A stretch of 64,000 nt of DNA. It comes from Candidatus Limosilactobacillus merdavium (GTDB taxonomy: Bacteria > Bacillota > Bacilli > Lactobacillales > Lactobacillaceae). The translations under genes were made by a program, and so were the position numbers. Below the pieces are notes generated by a model. The model had not been told where the DNA came from, ran no database searches, and worked only from the letters and a program-made list of their open reading frames with translations. The stretch is taken from assembly GCA_018883805.1 (NCBI GenBank), contig JAHLFK010000002.1, positions 1 through 64,000 on the forward strand, in the 5' to 3' direction. Numbering within the stretch: position 1 is the stretch's first letter; each line of letters opens with the position of its first letter. This document shows, one piece after another, positions 1 through 10,311 of this stretch.

Positions 1-215
1 CTACCTCCAAAGTTTTGATGTCGCAAAACTAACTTTAGAGGAAAGTGGGCTGTTAGACAATGGCCTTTTTCATTACACAACTATGTATTATTATGTTGCA
101 TAATTGTGTACTTCTATTTTGCAATATACAACTGCGGTGGTACCACGAAACCTTTCGTCCGTTTAATAAGTTAATTATTAAATAGACGGAAGGTTTTTTT
201 AATGAAAAAGGAGGA
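1..215 (+). promoter_or_regulatory. T-box leader (3' part), probably Met-responsive, upstream of metNIQ
   Basis: T-box motif GGTGGTACCACG at about 136-148 followed by terminator CCTTTCGTCCG...CGGAAGGTTTTTTT. UGGU implies discriminator A73. Stem I probably lies outside the window edge. Confidence 0.8.
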
Positions 216-222
216 AGAGTAA

Positions 223-1275
223 TTGATTCGGTTTAAGGATGTCTCAAAAACATATAACGGCAAAGAAGGCCCTGTAAAAGCAATCAAGGATGTTAACTTA
301 ACAATTCCAGATGGTAAGATTTATGGGATTGTCGGTTACTCTGGTGCTGGTAAGAGTACGTTAATCCGGATGCTGAACGGTTTGGAAACACCAACTACTG
401 GTTCAGTAACCGTTAATGGAAAAGAAATCAGTCAATTAACTGGCGCGGCTTTGCGTGAAGAGCGGCTAAAAATTGGGATGATTTTTCAACACTTTGATCT
501 TTTATGGTCACGAACCGTATTAGAAAATGTTGTCTTTCCATTAGAAATTTCCAAAAAGGGCAATAAAGAAGAACGAAAACAGAAGGCAGAAGAACTAATT
601 AAATTAGTTGGCCTTCAAGGTAAGGAAAATGCCTATCCTTCTGAATTGTCAGGTGGACAAAAGCAACGGGTAGGAATTGCTAGAGCATTAGCAAACGATC
701 CGAAAATTCTTTTATCTGATGAAGCAACTAGTGCTTTGGACCCGAAGACAACTGATGAAGTTCTTGACTTATTAGTTGATATTAACCGTCGATTGGGCTT
801 AACGATTGTTGTTATTACCCACGAAATGCATGTTATTCGAAAGATATGTGATCATGTAGCCGTTCTTGATGCTGGAACAATCGTTGAAGAAGGACCTGTA
901 TTGGATGTCTTCAAGCACCCACAACAAGCAATCACTAAACGATTTGTTAATCAAGAAACTTCTACAGGTTCAGCTAATGATACAAGGGTTGTTGTTCAAC
1001 AATTATTAGAATCTCATCCTGATGGGTTAATTGTTAAGTTGACGTTCCATGGCGACCAAGCAAAATTACCAATTGTTTCTGAAATGCTTCGTCAATTCCC
1101 AGAAACTGATATGAGTATCATTGAAGGGAATATCCACCAAACACAAGAAGGTTCAATTGGTTCCTTGTATATTCAATTAACTGCTGATGATGATAGTCAG
1201 GATGAACTCAAAGGGGCTCTTGATTATCTGAAGACAATGAGAGTTGAGACAGAGGTGATTAAACGTGAACAATAG
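223..1275 (+). CDS. metN: Methionine ABC transporter ATP-binding protein MetN
   Basis: Walker [10 protein letters not shown], signature [16 protein letters not shown]-terminal NIL-type domain; followed by MetI and MetQ. TTG start. Confidence 0.93.
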   Translation: MIRFKDVSKTYNGKEGPVKAIKDVNLTIPDGKIYGIVGYSGAGKSTLIRMLNGLETPTTGSVTVNGKEISQLTGAALREERLKIGMIFQHFDLLWSRTVLENVVFPLEISKKGNKEERKQKAEELIKLVGLQGKENAYPSELSGGQKQRVGIARALANDPKILLSDEATSALDPKTTDEVLDLLVDINRRLGLTIVVITHEMHVIRKICDHVAVLDAGTIVEEGPVLDVFKHPQQAITKRFVNQETSTGSANDTRVVVQQLLESHPDGLIVKLTFHGDQAKLPIVSEMLRQFPETDMSIIEGNIHQTQEGSIGSLYIQLTADDDSQDELKGALDYLKTMRVETEVIKREQ

Positions 1276-1951
1276 TGGATTTGCTTCATTCTTTGAATTT
1301 AATAATGTTGATTGGACAAAAATGGGGCAGGCAACCTGGGAGACTATCTGGATGACAGTTGTCTCGATGATTGCGGTAGCTATTCTGGGTGTGATTTTAG
1401 GGTTAATTCTTTTTGAAACACAAAATAGTAACTCAATTGGTGCCAAGATAATTAATTGGATTGTAGCGGCATTAGTTAATGTCTTTCGTTCAATTCCATT
1501 TATTATCTTGATTGTTCTCCTACTTCCCGCAACACAAGCATTAGTTGGAACAATCATGGGGCCACGGGCTGCATTGCCATCATTGATTATCTCTGCAGCA
1601 CCTTTCTATGCCCGATTAGTTCAAATTGCATTTGATGACCTTGATCATGGTGTGATTGAGGCAGCAAAGGCAATGGGAGCTACACGGTGGCAAATTGTTA
1701 CGAAGGTATTGATTCCAGAAAGTTCACCAGCATTGGTTTCAGGGATTACCGTTACAACCATTTCATTGATTGGTTACACCGCAATGGCTGGTGCAATCGG
1801 TGCCGGTGGTCTTGGTAATTTGGCCTACTTGGATGGTTTCCAGGCAAGTAACAATGCCGTTACCATGATGGCAACAATCATCATTGTCGTAATTGTCTTT
1901 GTCTTCCAATTCTTGGGTGACATCGTTGTAAAGAAAATTGATAAGCGTTAA
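1265..1951 (+). CDS. metI: Methionine ABC transporter permease MetI
   Basis: Membrane permease sequence typical of MetI, overlaps metN 3' end. Confidence 0.92.
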   Translation: MNNSGFASFFEFNNVDWTKMGQATWETIWMTVVSMIAVAILGVILGLILFETQNSNSIGAKIINWIVAALVNVFRSIPFIILIVLLLPATQALVGTIMGPRAALPSLIISAAPFYARLVQIAFDDLDHGVIEAAKAMGATRWQIVTKVLIPESSPALVSGITVTTISLIGYTAMAGAIGAGGLGNLAYLDGFQASNNAVTMMATIIIVVIVFVFQFLGDIVVKKIDKR

Positions 1952-1969
1952 TTTAAGGAGGAGTTTATT

Positions 1970-2791
1970 ATGAAGAAAAAGTGGTTAGCAGCAATTGCAA
2001 CTTTAGCAGTCGGAGCATTAGTTCTTACCGGATGTGGTAAGCAAAAGGAAACAACCTTAACAGTTGGGGCATCATCAACCCCTCATGCTGAAATTTTGAA
2101 GCATGTTCAACCTGAATTAAAGAAGGAAGGGGTTAACTTACAAATTAAGACCTTCCAAGACTATGTTTTACCAAACAAGGAATTAGCAAGTGGCGACTTG
2201 GATGCCAACTACTTCCAACACAAGCCATTCTTGGATAACTGGAACAAGAAGAACCACGGTACTTTAGTCAGTGCTGGTAATGTTCACCTTGAACCAATCG
2301 GCTTCTATTCTAAGAAGTACAAGAAATTATCTGACTTGCCTGATGGCGCAACCATCCTTGTATCAAACAACGTTGCTGACTACGGTCGTGTCCTTGAAAT
2401 TTTAAAGGATGCTGGCTTGGTAACATTAAAGCCTGGTACTAAGATTGAGTCTGCTACTTTCAATGATATCCAAACTAACAAGAAGAACTTGAAATTCAAG
2501 ACTGATCTTGAACCAAAGCTGATGACTCAATTCTACAAGCGTGGTGAAGGTGATGCTGTTGTTATCAACGCTAACTACGCCGTTCAAGCTGGATTGAACC
2601 CACAAAAAGATTCAATTGCTCTTGAAAAGCAAACTTCTCCTTACGCTAACCTAGTTGCCGTTCAAAAGAAGAACAAGAATAATCCTGCCATTAAGAAGTT
2701 GATGAAGGCACTTCAATCTAAGTCAACTCAACAATGGATTAGCAAGCACTACAATGGTGGTGTTGAACCTGTTTACCCAAACGGTAAATAA
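1970..2791 (+). CDS. metQ: Methionine-binding lipoprotein MetQ (NlpA family)
   Basis: Lipobox LTGC, NlpA-type sequence, SD aaggagg. Confidence 0.93.
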   Translation: MKKKWLAAIATLAVGALVLTGCGKQKETTLTVGASSTPHAEILKHVQPELKKEGVNLQIKTFQDYVLPNKELASGDLDANYFQHKPFLDNWNKKNHGTLVSAGNVHLEPIGFYSKKYKKLSDLPDGATILVSNNVADYGRVLEILKDAGLVTLKPGTKIESATFNDIQTNKKNLKFKTDLEPKLMTQFYKRGEGDAVVINANYAVQAGLNPQKDSIALEKQTSPYANLVAVQKKNKNNPAIKKLMKALQSKSTQQWISKHYNGGVEPVYPNGK

Positions 2792-2805
2792 TAAATTACA
2801 TTAAA

Positions 2806-2853
2806 AATGACCAACAGTTACTCGGAATTTTCGAATGACTGTTGGTCATTATT
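2806..2853. terminator. Bidirectional terminator between metQ and convergent MFS gene
   Basis: AATGACCAACAGT...ACTGTTGGTCATT with T-rich flank. Confidence 0.85.
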
Positions 2854-2856
2854 TTT

Positions 2857-4062
2857 TTACTTAATATAGCTAATTACGTTAATCCTAAATAGAATTAAGT
2901 TAGCGATAACGATTAACGCTGTTACAATAAATACCATGCTATAGCTTGAAATTCCGGCAATCGTTGAACCTAATAGTGGACCAATGATATTACCGATGTA
3001 CATTGCACTTTGGTTCCAAGAGAAGATTCGTCCAGTAACCATTGAAGAAGAATTTTTTGTCAATAGGGTTTGGACTTGAGGAAAGAGACAAGCATCTGTA
3101 AAACCAACCAGGAAGCGTAAAATACCTAATTCGATTGGGTTGCGAACAAATGCAGTTAAGAAGAATAGAATTGTTGCGCCGATAAAGCCAGCAATAATCA
3201 CTTTATGGGTGCCGATTCGATCGCCAATTGCACCAAAGCGTGAAGCTGCGAGGAAAGTTGCGATTCCTGGAAGAGCAGCGATTATTCCTGAAATAAAGAC
3301 AACATTACCTTGATTATGCATTAACTGCTTAACATAGAGAGAAACGATTGGATTAATAGAGTTATTTGCTGCTTGAATAATCAGCGTTGTTAATAACAGG
3401 CCAAAGATCATTTGGGGATACTGAAGAGCTTTGATAACTCCCTTGGTATTTTCCAAGTCTTTGCGGACAACTGGTTTGAAGTCGTCTTCGTGAACGAAAA
3501 ATAAAGAAAGGAAGAAGGCAACGAGGAGGAGTAATCCAGTGATGAAGAAAGCTACACGATAGCTAAAAATTGATGCTAGAGCGCCACCGACAAATGGTCC
3601 AAGAAGGTTACCAGCAGTAAATGAAGAGGCCATGGTACCTAGTGCTTGACCTGACTTTTCTTTTGGTGTTTCTGTAGCAATGAGGGCATTCGAATTAGAG
3701 ACAAATCCGGCAAAAAATCCCTGAGTCATTCGGAGAAAAAAGAGCTGCCAGACATTAGTAACTAATCCCATTGCGGCGAGAACGATTGACATCCCAAGCG
3801 AAGCACGAAGGATCATTAATTTACGGCCTTTCTTATCAGCTAATTTTCCCCACCAAGGTGAAACAAATGCTGAAACAAAGTAAATTCCAGAAAAGACTAA
3901 TCCAGCCCACATATTTAATTGTTGATGGGAAAAATGACCGAGGGTACTAATGTAGAGGGGAAGGAACGGCATAACTTCTGAGAAAGCAATCCCTGCAATA
4001 AAAACAGCTACAGCTAATACTCGTAAGTTACGCTTCCAGATAGGAATCTTATTTTGTGTCAT
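2857..4062 (-). CDS. MFS multidrug-type transporter
   Basis: 12-TM MFS, motif GKLADKKGRK. Confidence 0.85.
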   Translation of the reverse strand: MTQNKIPIWKRNLRVLAVAVFIAGIAFSEVMPFLPLYISTLGHFSHQQLNMWAGLVFSGIYFVSAFVSPWWGKLADKKGRKLMILRASLGMSIVLAAMGLVTNVWQLFFLRMTQGFFAGFVSNSNALIATETPKEKSGQALGTMASSFTAGNLLGPFVGGALASIFSYRVAFFITGLLLLVAFFLSLFFVHEDDFKPVVRKDLENTKGVIKALQYPQMIFGLLLTTLIIQAANNSINPIVSLYVKQLMHNQGNVVFISGIIAALPGIATFLAASRFGAIGDRIGTHKVIIAGFIGATILFFLTAFVRNPIELGILRFLVGFTDACLFPQVQTLLTKNSSSMVTGRIFSWNQSAMYIGNIIGPLLGSTIAGISSYSMVFIVTALIVIANLILFRINVISYIK

Positions 4063-4214
4063 ATGAGCTCCTTTATGTAGACAAAATTATTTTCATTATA
4101 ACGCAAAGAACGGTAGTCGATTAATTTAAAAACTCTAGTAAGAAGAAATAAATTATGTTATACTGAAGATTCTAAGAAACGGATCTATATAAAATTTTTA
4201 AGGTGGTACACACA

Positions 4215-5351
4215 ATGAGTAATAAATTAAACATCGCTTTGTTGTTTGGTGGTAACTCATCAGAACACGATGTCTCAAAGCGTTCAGCCCACAATATTTA
4301 TGATGCCCTTGATAAGGAAAAGTACGATGTTAGTTTGTTCATGTTTACTAAGGATGGAATTCTTCTTGGTAACCATGCATCACAACGAATCTTTAATGGG
4401 GATGACGAAGATCAAGTTGTTCAAGAAGAATACAAGGACATGGATCTTAGCCAACCATTAGCGCCAATTATGGCCTTAAACGAGATGAGGAAGGTTGATA
4501 TCTTCTTCCCAGTTATCCACGGTAACCTGGGTGAAGATGGGACTGTTCAAGGTCTCTTTAAGTTATTGAAGAAGCCATACGTTGGTTCAGGAATCGCTGC
4601 TAGTGCAATGTCATTTGACAAGGATCTTACTAAGAAGATTCTGACTGAAGCGGGAATTCGGAACACACCATATGTTGTTGTTACTCCTGAAAACCGTTCA
4701 GAATACCCATGGGATAAGGTTGAAGAAAATATTGGTGATTTAGCCTTCGTTAAACCTGCTAAGCAAGGTTCTTCAGTTGGTATCCACAAAGTTACTAATG
4801 CTGAAGAATACGAAAAAGCACTTGATGATGCCTTTAAGTATGACTTTAAGATTCTAGTAGAACAGGGAATTGATCACCCACAAGAAGTCGAAATCTCCAT
4901 TTTAGGTAACGAACATCCTGTTGCTTCAAAACTGGGTGCAGTTCGTGTGCCAGAAGGCGATTCATTCTACAACTATGAGAATAAGTTTGTGGATGCAAGT
5001 GGCGTTGTTTTCGAATTGCCTGTTAAGTTACCAGAATACTTAACTGAAGAAATCACTTCAATGGCCCTTAAGGCATACAAGGTCTTAGGAATGAAGGGAT
5101 TAGCACGAATTGACTTCTTGGTTGATTCCAACAATGTTCCATACCTTGGTGAACCAAACACCTTACCAGGATTCACCAACATTAGTCTTTATCCACAAAT
5201 GTGGGAAGTTTCAGGAATTGGCTATTCTGACTTGATCGATCGATTGATTCAACTCGGCTTGGAAGAATTTGACCGGAATAGTAAGATTAAGTACGATTTC
5301 CAAAAGCTTGGTAAAGAAAAAGTTGGTACAAAAAAGTACAATGAAGACTAA
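4215..5351 (+). CDS. ddl: D-alanine--D-alanine/D-lactate ligase
   Basis: ATP-grasp Ddl motifs (FGGNSSEHDVS, HGNLGEDGTVQG, GEPNTLPGFT). Active-site NKF rather than KY. Start placed at internal ATG (MSNKLN). Confidence 0.95.
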   Translation: MSNKLNIALLFGGNSSEHDVSKRSAHNIYDALDKEKYDVSLFMFTKDGILLGNHASQRIFNGDDEDQVVQEEYKDMDLSQPLAPIMALNEMRKVDIFFPVIHGNLGEDGTVQGLFKLLKKPYVGSGIAASAMSFDKDLTKKILTEAGIRNTPYVVVTPENRSEYPWDKVEENIGDLAFVKPAKQGSSVGIHKVTNAEEYEKALDDAFKYDFKILVEQGIDHPQEVEISILGNEHPVASKLGAVRVPEGDSFYNYENKFVDASGVVFELPVKLPEYLTEEITSMALKAYKVLGMKGLARIDFLVDSNNVPYLGEPNTLPGFTNISLYPQMWEVSGIGYSDLIDRLIQLGLEEFDRNSKIKYDFQKLGKEKVGTKKYNED

Positions 5352-5379
5352 ATTGTCTATTTTGTATGCGTAAATTAGT

Positions 5380-5415
5380 GAGCTAGTAAAATGTTTTTTA
5401 CTGGCTCTTTTTTTC
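5380..5415 (+). terminator. ddl terminator
   Basis: GAGCTAGTAAAatgttTTTTACTGGCTCTTTTTTT. Confidence 0.8.
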
Positions 5416-5544
5416 TCGCTTATTATTTAGCATCATCTCATGATTAGTGCTATAATGCTAAAGGATATTTTCAACTAAGGTTTGTAGATCATCTGATCTT
5501 TCCAATAATTTTAGTCATAATATTAAGTTGAGGAAGGGAAGAAA

Positions 5545-6390
5545 ATGAAACTCCGAGGAGACGTCTTAAAGAAAATTCGCCGCAAAAGAGGTTTATCACA
5601 GACAGCATTGGCAGAAGGTATCTGTACCCAGGCAACGATTAGTTTGATGGAAAAACAAAATCGGTTACCGAAAATGAATATTCTGACTGCAATTTGTGAA
5701 CGCCTAAATATTCCCACAGAACGAATTGTGGAAAATAATGGAAACGGCATTAACGATCAGTTTAATACGATTGTAAACGATCTGATTTCTGGAAAATTAG
5801 ATAGTGCAGAGGATGCACTTAATAAAATTCCTGTGAAGAAATTAGAGAGTGATTTTGATAAACAGCGTTATTACTACCTGTTAGGAATGGTTCAAGTTAA
5901 TTCAGATAAGATTGATGAAGCCATTTTTAACTTTGAATTAGTGTTAACGCAGTTTGCAACGACCAGTGCTAACATCTACCTAGCGATGACTACTGTAGGG
6001 ATGGCATTAGCTTACTATAAGCGAAATGATCCTGAACGGGCTCAACGATTAACAGACCGGGCAGTGCGTTTAATTGACAATAAGAAGTTAATTGGTAGTC
6101 TACACCAGTGGGCTTCAATCTATTGCCAACTTGGTGAGCTATACACTAACCTTGGTAACTATAAGGAATCAAAGGATATTGTTGGTCGAGGAATTGAACT
6201 TTGTCGTCAACATGACTCATTATTTATCCTTGATGAATTATACTTTATCCTTGGTAAGGATGAATTGGCATTGGGTGAAGAGGAAGAAGCTAAGCAATCA
6301 CTCGAAATTGCAAAGAGTATTAGTTTAGCTCGATACTCATCATCAGTTAAAGATAAAATTGCTGCTGAGCTAGCTAAGCTTGGTGACTAA
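5545..6390 (+). CDS. XRE-family HTH regulator with C-terminal TPR-like repeats (Rgg/PlcR-like architecture)
   Basis: N-terminal HTH (KIRRKRGLSQTALAEGICTQATISLMEKQ) followed by helical repeats. Confidence 0.75.
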   Translation: MKLRGDVLKKIRRKRGLSQTALAEGICTQATISLMEKQNRLPKMNILTAICERLNIPTERIVENNGNGINDQFNTIVNDLISGKLDSAEDALNKIPVKKLESDFDKQRYYYLLGMVQVNSDKIDEAIFNFELVLTQFATTSANIYLAMTTVGMALAYYKRNDPERAQRLTDRAVRLIDNKKLIGSLHQWASIYCQLGELYTNLGNYKESKDIVGRGIELCRQHDSLFILDELYFILGKDELALGEEEEAKQSLEIAKSISLARYSSSVKDKIAAELAKLGD

Positions 6391-6392
6391 AA

Positions 6393-6438
6393 CAAAAAAG
6401 AAGGTTAGAGGAAAATTCTTCTAGCCTTCTTTTTTATT
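6393..6438 (+). terminator. Terminator
   Basis: AAAAAAGAAGGTTAGAGGAAAATTCTTCTAGCCTTCTTTTTT. Confidence 0.8.
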
Positions 6439-6457
6439 TTAGTGTAATTTAGCTAAA

Positions 6458-6943
6458 TTACTTTTTCTTCTTGTCAACTTCAATTGGCTTGTTATCTAAG
6501 TCAGTCCGAACAACTAATACATCACAGATGGCAGTCCGGGTAACGAATTCAGTAACTGAACCAATTAAAATCCGTTCAACAGCGTTTAATCCGGTAGCAC
6601 CAATCATAATTAGGTCAGCGTTCATTTCTTTTGGAACGTCACGGGCAATAATTGTCTTAGGTGCACCATATTCGATTGAATAGTTAACATTAGTAACACC
6701 CTTGTTCTTAGCGTAATCAATGTACTTGTCAAGGGTCTTCTTAGCTGTTTCGGTAACTTGTTCAACCATTGAGCTGTCGAAACTAGAAATGTTTTGGAAT
6801 GCACGAGTATCAACGACGTGTAGTAAACGTAATTCTGTATCTTCACCGTTTCGTTTAGCAACAGCAACAGCCTTCTTGAAAGCTAATTCAGCTTCTTCAG
6901 AGCCATCAACTGGAACCAAAATATGTTTGTATTGTTGAGCCAT
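6458..6943 (-). CDS. Universal stress protein UspA family
   Basis: HILVPVDGSEEA, MIGATG...GSVTEFV. Confidence 0.92.
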   Translation of the reverse strand: MAQQYKHILVPVDGSEEAELAFKKAVAVAKRNGEDTELRLLHVVDTRAFQNISSFDSSMVEQVTETAKKTLDKYIDYAKNKGVTNVNYSIEYGAPKTIIARDVPKEMNADLIMIGATGLNAVERILIGSVTEFVTRTAICDVLVVRTDLDNKPIEVDKKKK

Positions 6944-7014
6944 ATTGCGGTGCCTCCTTAATTATTTACCTCTATTATACACTGAAATAAAAATGACAGT
7001 AAAGCCTTGATCGT

Positions 7015-7314
7015 CTAGTTTTTTCGTTGAGTTGCTTGAAAATGACCCATTAAGGAATATGCCATCAGTGTCTCACAAACACAACCGATCACAACCATGG
7101 TGACGATAAAGAAAACTGAATTAGTCCATGCAGAAATAATCGCTAAGATCCCAATAACTGAAAGAATGATTCCCCAAGCTGTTAGGGACTTGGAAAGCGC
7201 AGGTTGTTTTTCTGGATGGAAAATTAAGAATGGCTTATGAAGATGGGTTAAGAAGAATATTCCTTCATAGACGGCAATCAAACCAAAAAGAGTCATCAAA
7301 ATAGATAATAACAT
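7015..7314 (-). CDS. Small multi-TM membrane protein of unknown function
   Basis: 99 aa hydrophobic ORF in an otherwise empty interval. Confidence 0.6.
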   Translation of the reverse strand: MLLSILMTLFGLIAVYEGIFFLTHLHKPFLIFHPEKQPALSKSLTAWGIILSVIGILAIISAWTNSVFFIVTMVVIGCVCETLMAYSLMGHFQATQRKN

Positions 7315-7392
7315 TGATAAACCTCGTAATTATTAATAGTTTAGAAAAATTGAAAAGCTCCTCATTTTGAGCTTAATCAGCACTATTTAGGT

Positions 7393-7432
7393 ACTTTAAA
7401 ATGGCAAAGAGGTCGAGTTAATTCTCGGCCTC
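7393..7432. repeat. Dispersed TTAAAATNNNAAAGAGRTCGAG element, copy A
   Basis: CTTTAAAATGGCAAAGAGGTCGAGTTAATTCTCGGCCTCC. Confidence 0.55.
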
Positions 7433-7630
7433 CATAAACCTATGTACGAAAACTCCGTTAGTGCCGTTAATTGTCATTCAGTGTTGACCTGTGTTTAAGA
7501 CAGGTGGGACACGACTGTTAGCTATTCAGTTACCAAGTGAAAAGGCATACTGGCCAACTAACGAAGCACTAGTCCCAAAGTTATAAGACTGTAAGGCAAA
7601 CCTGCGTTTAGACAACGCGTACACCACAGA
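7410..7630 (-). ncRNA. ssrS: Probable 6S RNA
   Basis: Minus strand folds by hand into a long rod: GGGAC..GUUAG..CAGU.UGCC(loop)GGUA.ACUG..CUAAC..GUCCC, with a 3'-side central hairpin ACCUGUCUUAAACACAGGU and outer GUUGUC/GACAAU pairing. It ends in a GAGGCCGAG/CTCGACCTC hairpin. Located next to rarA. Confidence 0.7.
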
Positions 7631-7672
7631 ATTTTCATCATTAATGTTAGCATGATCCAACAATTTTAGCAA

Positions 7673-8974
7673 TTAGTTAGGATGACGGTGGTTCTTTTGA
7701 AGACCATTTTTTTGTGCATTCCTTAATTGCCAGTATTGATTACCAAGTGCTTGCTCAAACCGACCATTTTTCTTGGGGTGGAAATATTGTGCGTTGCGGA
7801 TTCGGTCGGGAAGATATTGTTGAGCTACCCAATCCTGGGAATAGTCATGAGGGTAAAGGTAGTCGTTTCCGTGACCAAGCTTACTAGCACCCTTATAGTG
7901 AGCGTCTTTCAAGTGATCTGGAACATCACCTGTTCCACCAGCACGGACTTGTTCAAGTGCACTATCAACGGCACTAATACCAGAATTAGACTTGGGTGAG
8001 AGGCATAGTTCAATCACAACGTCAGCTAAGGGGATCCGTGCTTCGGGCAAGCCAACCTGTTGGGCTGCTTGAACTGCAGTGACAGCTCGTTGAACAGCTG
8101 GCATGTTAGCCAAACCAATATCCTCATAGGCGGTGACCATTAATCGCCGACAAATACTGATTAAATCGCCAGCCTCAATCAATCGTGCTAAATAATAGAG
8201 AGCGGCGTCAGTATCTGAACCACGAATTGACTTTTGAAAAGCAGAGATGACGTCATAGTGAGCGTCCCCATCTTTATCACCCGTGATCGCTTTCTTTTGA
8301 ACACTCTCTTCGATTACTGGAAGAGTCAGATGGATGATCCCATCTTCACCTGGATCAGTTGATTTAGCTGCTAATTCAAGCCCATTGAGAGCACTTCGCA
8401 AATCACCATTAGTGGCTAGCAGGAGTTGTTCTTCTGCATCATCATCTAACTTAATTGGCATTTTTCCTAAGCCACGCTCCGTATCCGTTAATGCCCGGTC
8501 GACAGCGATTTTCATATCATCGATCGAGAGGGGATGGACGGGGAAGATTTGCGTCCGACTACGAATTGCGGGGTTAATGCTAATATATGGGTTTTCAGTT
8601 GTCGCCCCGATTAAGATAATCCGACCGCTTTCCAGGTGTGGAAGAAGGAAGTCCTGTTTACTTTTATCTAACCGGTGAATTTCATCGAGTAGGAGGATCA
8701 CAGTACCGCTCATCTTCGCTTCTTCGGCAACAATTTGCAAATCCTTTTTACTATCTGTCGCGGCGTTGAGTTTTCTGAAAGCATATTTAGTTGAACCAGC
8801 AATGGCACTTGCAATACTTGTCTTTCCTGTGCCAGGTGGCCCGTAAAGTATCATTGAAGAAAGCATCCGGGCCTTAACCATTCGAGAAATGATTTTATTA
8901 GGGCCAACCAGATGCTGTTGACCGACGACTTCTTCAAGGGTTCGTGGTCGCATCCGATATGCTAATGGTTGCAA
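7673..8974 (-). CDS. rarA: Replication-associated recombination protein A (MgsA/RarA AAA ATPase)
   Basis: MRPRTLEEVVGQQHL, GPPGTGKTS, DEIHRL, GATTENP. Confidence 0.95.
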   Translation of the reverse strand: MQPLAYRMRPRTLEEVVGQQHLVGPNKIISRMVKARMLSSMILYGPPGTGKTSIASAIAGSTKYAFRKLNAATDSKKDLQIVAEEAKMSGTVILLLDEIHRLDKSKQDFLLPHLESGRIILIGATTENPYISINPAIRSRTQIFPVHPLSIDDMKIAVDRALTDTERGLGKMPIKLDDDAEEQLLLATNGDLRSALNGLELAAKSTDPGEDGIIHLTLPVIEESVQKKAITGDKDGDAHYDVISAFQKSIRGSDTDAALYYLARLIEAGDLISICRRLMVTAYEDIGLANMPAVQRAVTAVQAAQQVGLPEARIPLADVVIELCLSPKSNSGISAVDSALEQVRAGGTGDVPDHLKDAHYKGASKLGHGNDYLYPHDYSQDWVAQQYLPDRIRNAQYFHPKKNGRFEQALGNQYWQLRNAQKNGLQKNHRHPN

Positions 8975-8976
8975 GA

Positions 8977-9453
8977 TTAATTTTCCTTCTTTCTAGTAAA
9001 GATTCTTGACCAGAGACTAGTCTTTTTAACCTGGTCAGTAGTATTAGCGGGTTGCTCTTGAGTATCTGGGTAACGTTTTTTTACATCGACTGGTGATTGG
9101 TAGACCGCCTTTTTAGCAGCAACAACAACCGCCAGTGAGTCAGGGTTAGTACGAAATTCTGGATCCGTTTTTAATGTAAAGTTAGCATTTGCATCGGTCG
9201 CAGCTTTGATATAGTTATGAAGTTCATCGTGGGGCAGGTTACCGTTTAAAAATACTTGATTGCCGATGCCACGAGATAGCTCCTGTGCAACTAATGATGA
9301 CCAGTCGCGTTCTTGAAGTTCAGCGACACTGATGGTTAAACATACTCGTTCACGAAAAGTACCTAAATATTTCCGTTGTTCGTCAGGTTTAATCTTGGGA
9401 GTTCCATAAATAGCGTTATCGATTCGCTGTTCCATATCGGATTTATTGCTCAT
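8977..9453 (-). CDS. YueI family (DUF1694) protein
   Basis: Sequence resembles YueI family (YGTPKIKPDEQRKYLGTFRERV). Confidence 0.75.
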   Translation of the reverse strand: MSNKSDMEQRIDNAIYGTPKIKPDEQRKYLGTFRERVCLTISVAELQERDWSSLVAQELSRGIGNQVFLNGNLPHDELHNYIKAATDANANFTLKTDPEFRTNPDSLAVVVAAKKAVYQSPVDVKKRYPDTQEQPANTTDQVKKTSLWSRIFTRKKEN

Positions 9454-9504
9454 TATTTCAACGCCCCCTTGTTTGGTGTGCTAGTAACATTATAACAAGA
9501 AAGT

Positions 9505-9541
9505 TAAAAAACGCATGACAGGTGATATCTGCCATGCGTCG
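9505..9541 (-). terminator. Terminator of the minus-strand membrane protein gene
   Basis: ACGCATGACAGgtgatatCTGCCATGCGT; minus strand continues TTTTTT. Confidence 0.8.
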
Positions 9542-9570
9542 CTTAGGATGATGTTTTATATATTAGATTG

Positions 9571-10311
9571 TTAATTACCAATATCTAATGCTTGGTGAGT
9601 TAACTTAGGGAAAATGTGGGTATCAGCCCAACCAGTAATGGCACCCTGGAAAGCAAGGGCAAATAATGTCCCAAGACCAAAGTTATAGATTCCTCCCTGC
9701 ATCACAGCAGCAATGATTGCCATGATTGTAGGTGGAATGTAGGACAACCACATCGCTACGGTTGCATTACCCTTACAATACCGGAAACGGATGATTTGGA
9801 AAAGATCATCAGCTGGGTGTAGCACTAGATTGGCCCGCTGGTAGATTGAAATGGCAGTTCCGATAAAGGCAACCCCAAGGAAGTTAATCAAAACGTAAAG
9901 GATAACCATTGGTAGGGAAGTTGCATCAGGCATAATCCGGTTGAAGATGTTAGGGAACCACTGAATGAAGAGTGAGAATGGTAACATGAAAATAAAGTTA
10001 CCACCAATTCGCCGCCAATCCCACTTGTGCATTAGGATCGCGTTCAAAACTGAAGTTAACATTCCAAGGACCATGAATGCCCAGAATAAAGTAGTTGGCT
10101 TGTTACCGAGAACGGCAATCCCCAAGTTGTTTTCTGCGGCTGTCCAGTAGGCTGAACCAAGAAATTGGGGATGGATGTGTGAACTGGTAACTAAAGTAAG
10201 AACATTTCCCATTGAGTTGATAACAATTGAAAATGCGAAGAATGACCAGCTAGCGGCTAATGAAATTGTCCGCTTTTGTACCTGTCCTTCTGTTGGTAAT
10301 TCGTCGTTCAT
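9571..10311 (-). CDS. YczE/YyaS/YitT-like integral membrane protein
   Basis: Multi-TM sequence with YitT/YczE-like features. Confidence 0.65.
   Translation of the reverse strand: MNDELPTEGQVQKRTISLAASWSFFAFSIVINSMGNVLTLVTSSHIHPQFLGSAYWTAAENNLGIAVLGNKPTTLFWAFMVLGMLTSVLNAILMHKWDWRRIGGNFIFMLPFSLFIQWFPNIFNRIMPDATSLPMVILYVLINFLGVAFIGTAISIYQRANLVLHPADDLFQIIRFRYCKGNATVAMWLSYIPPTIMAIIAAVMQGGIYNFGLGTLFALAFQGAITGWADTHIFPKLTHQALDIGN

Noticed and set aside
1177-1557. 126-aa antisense ORF over metN/metI
   Set aside because: Antisense shadow ORF; explained by codon composition.
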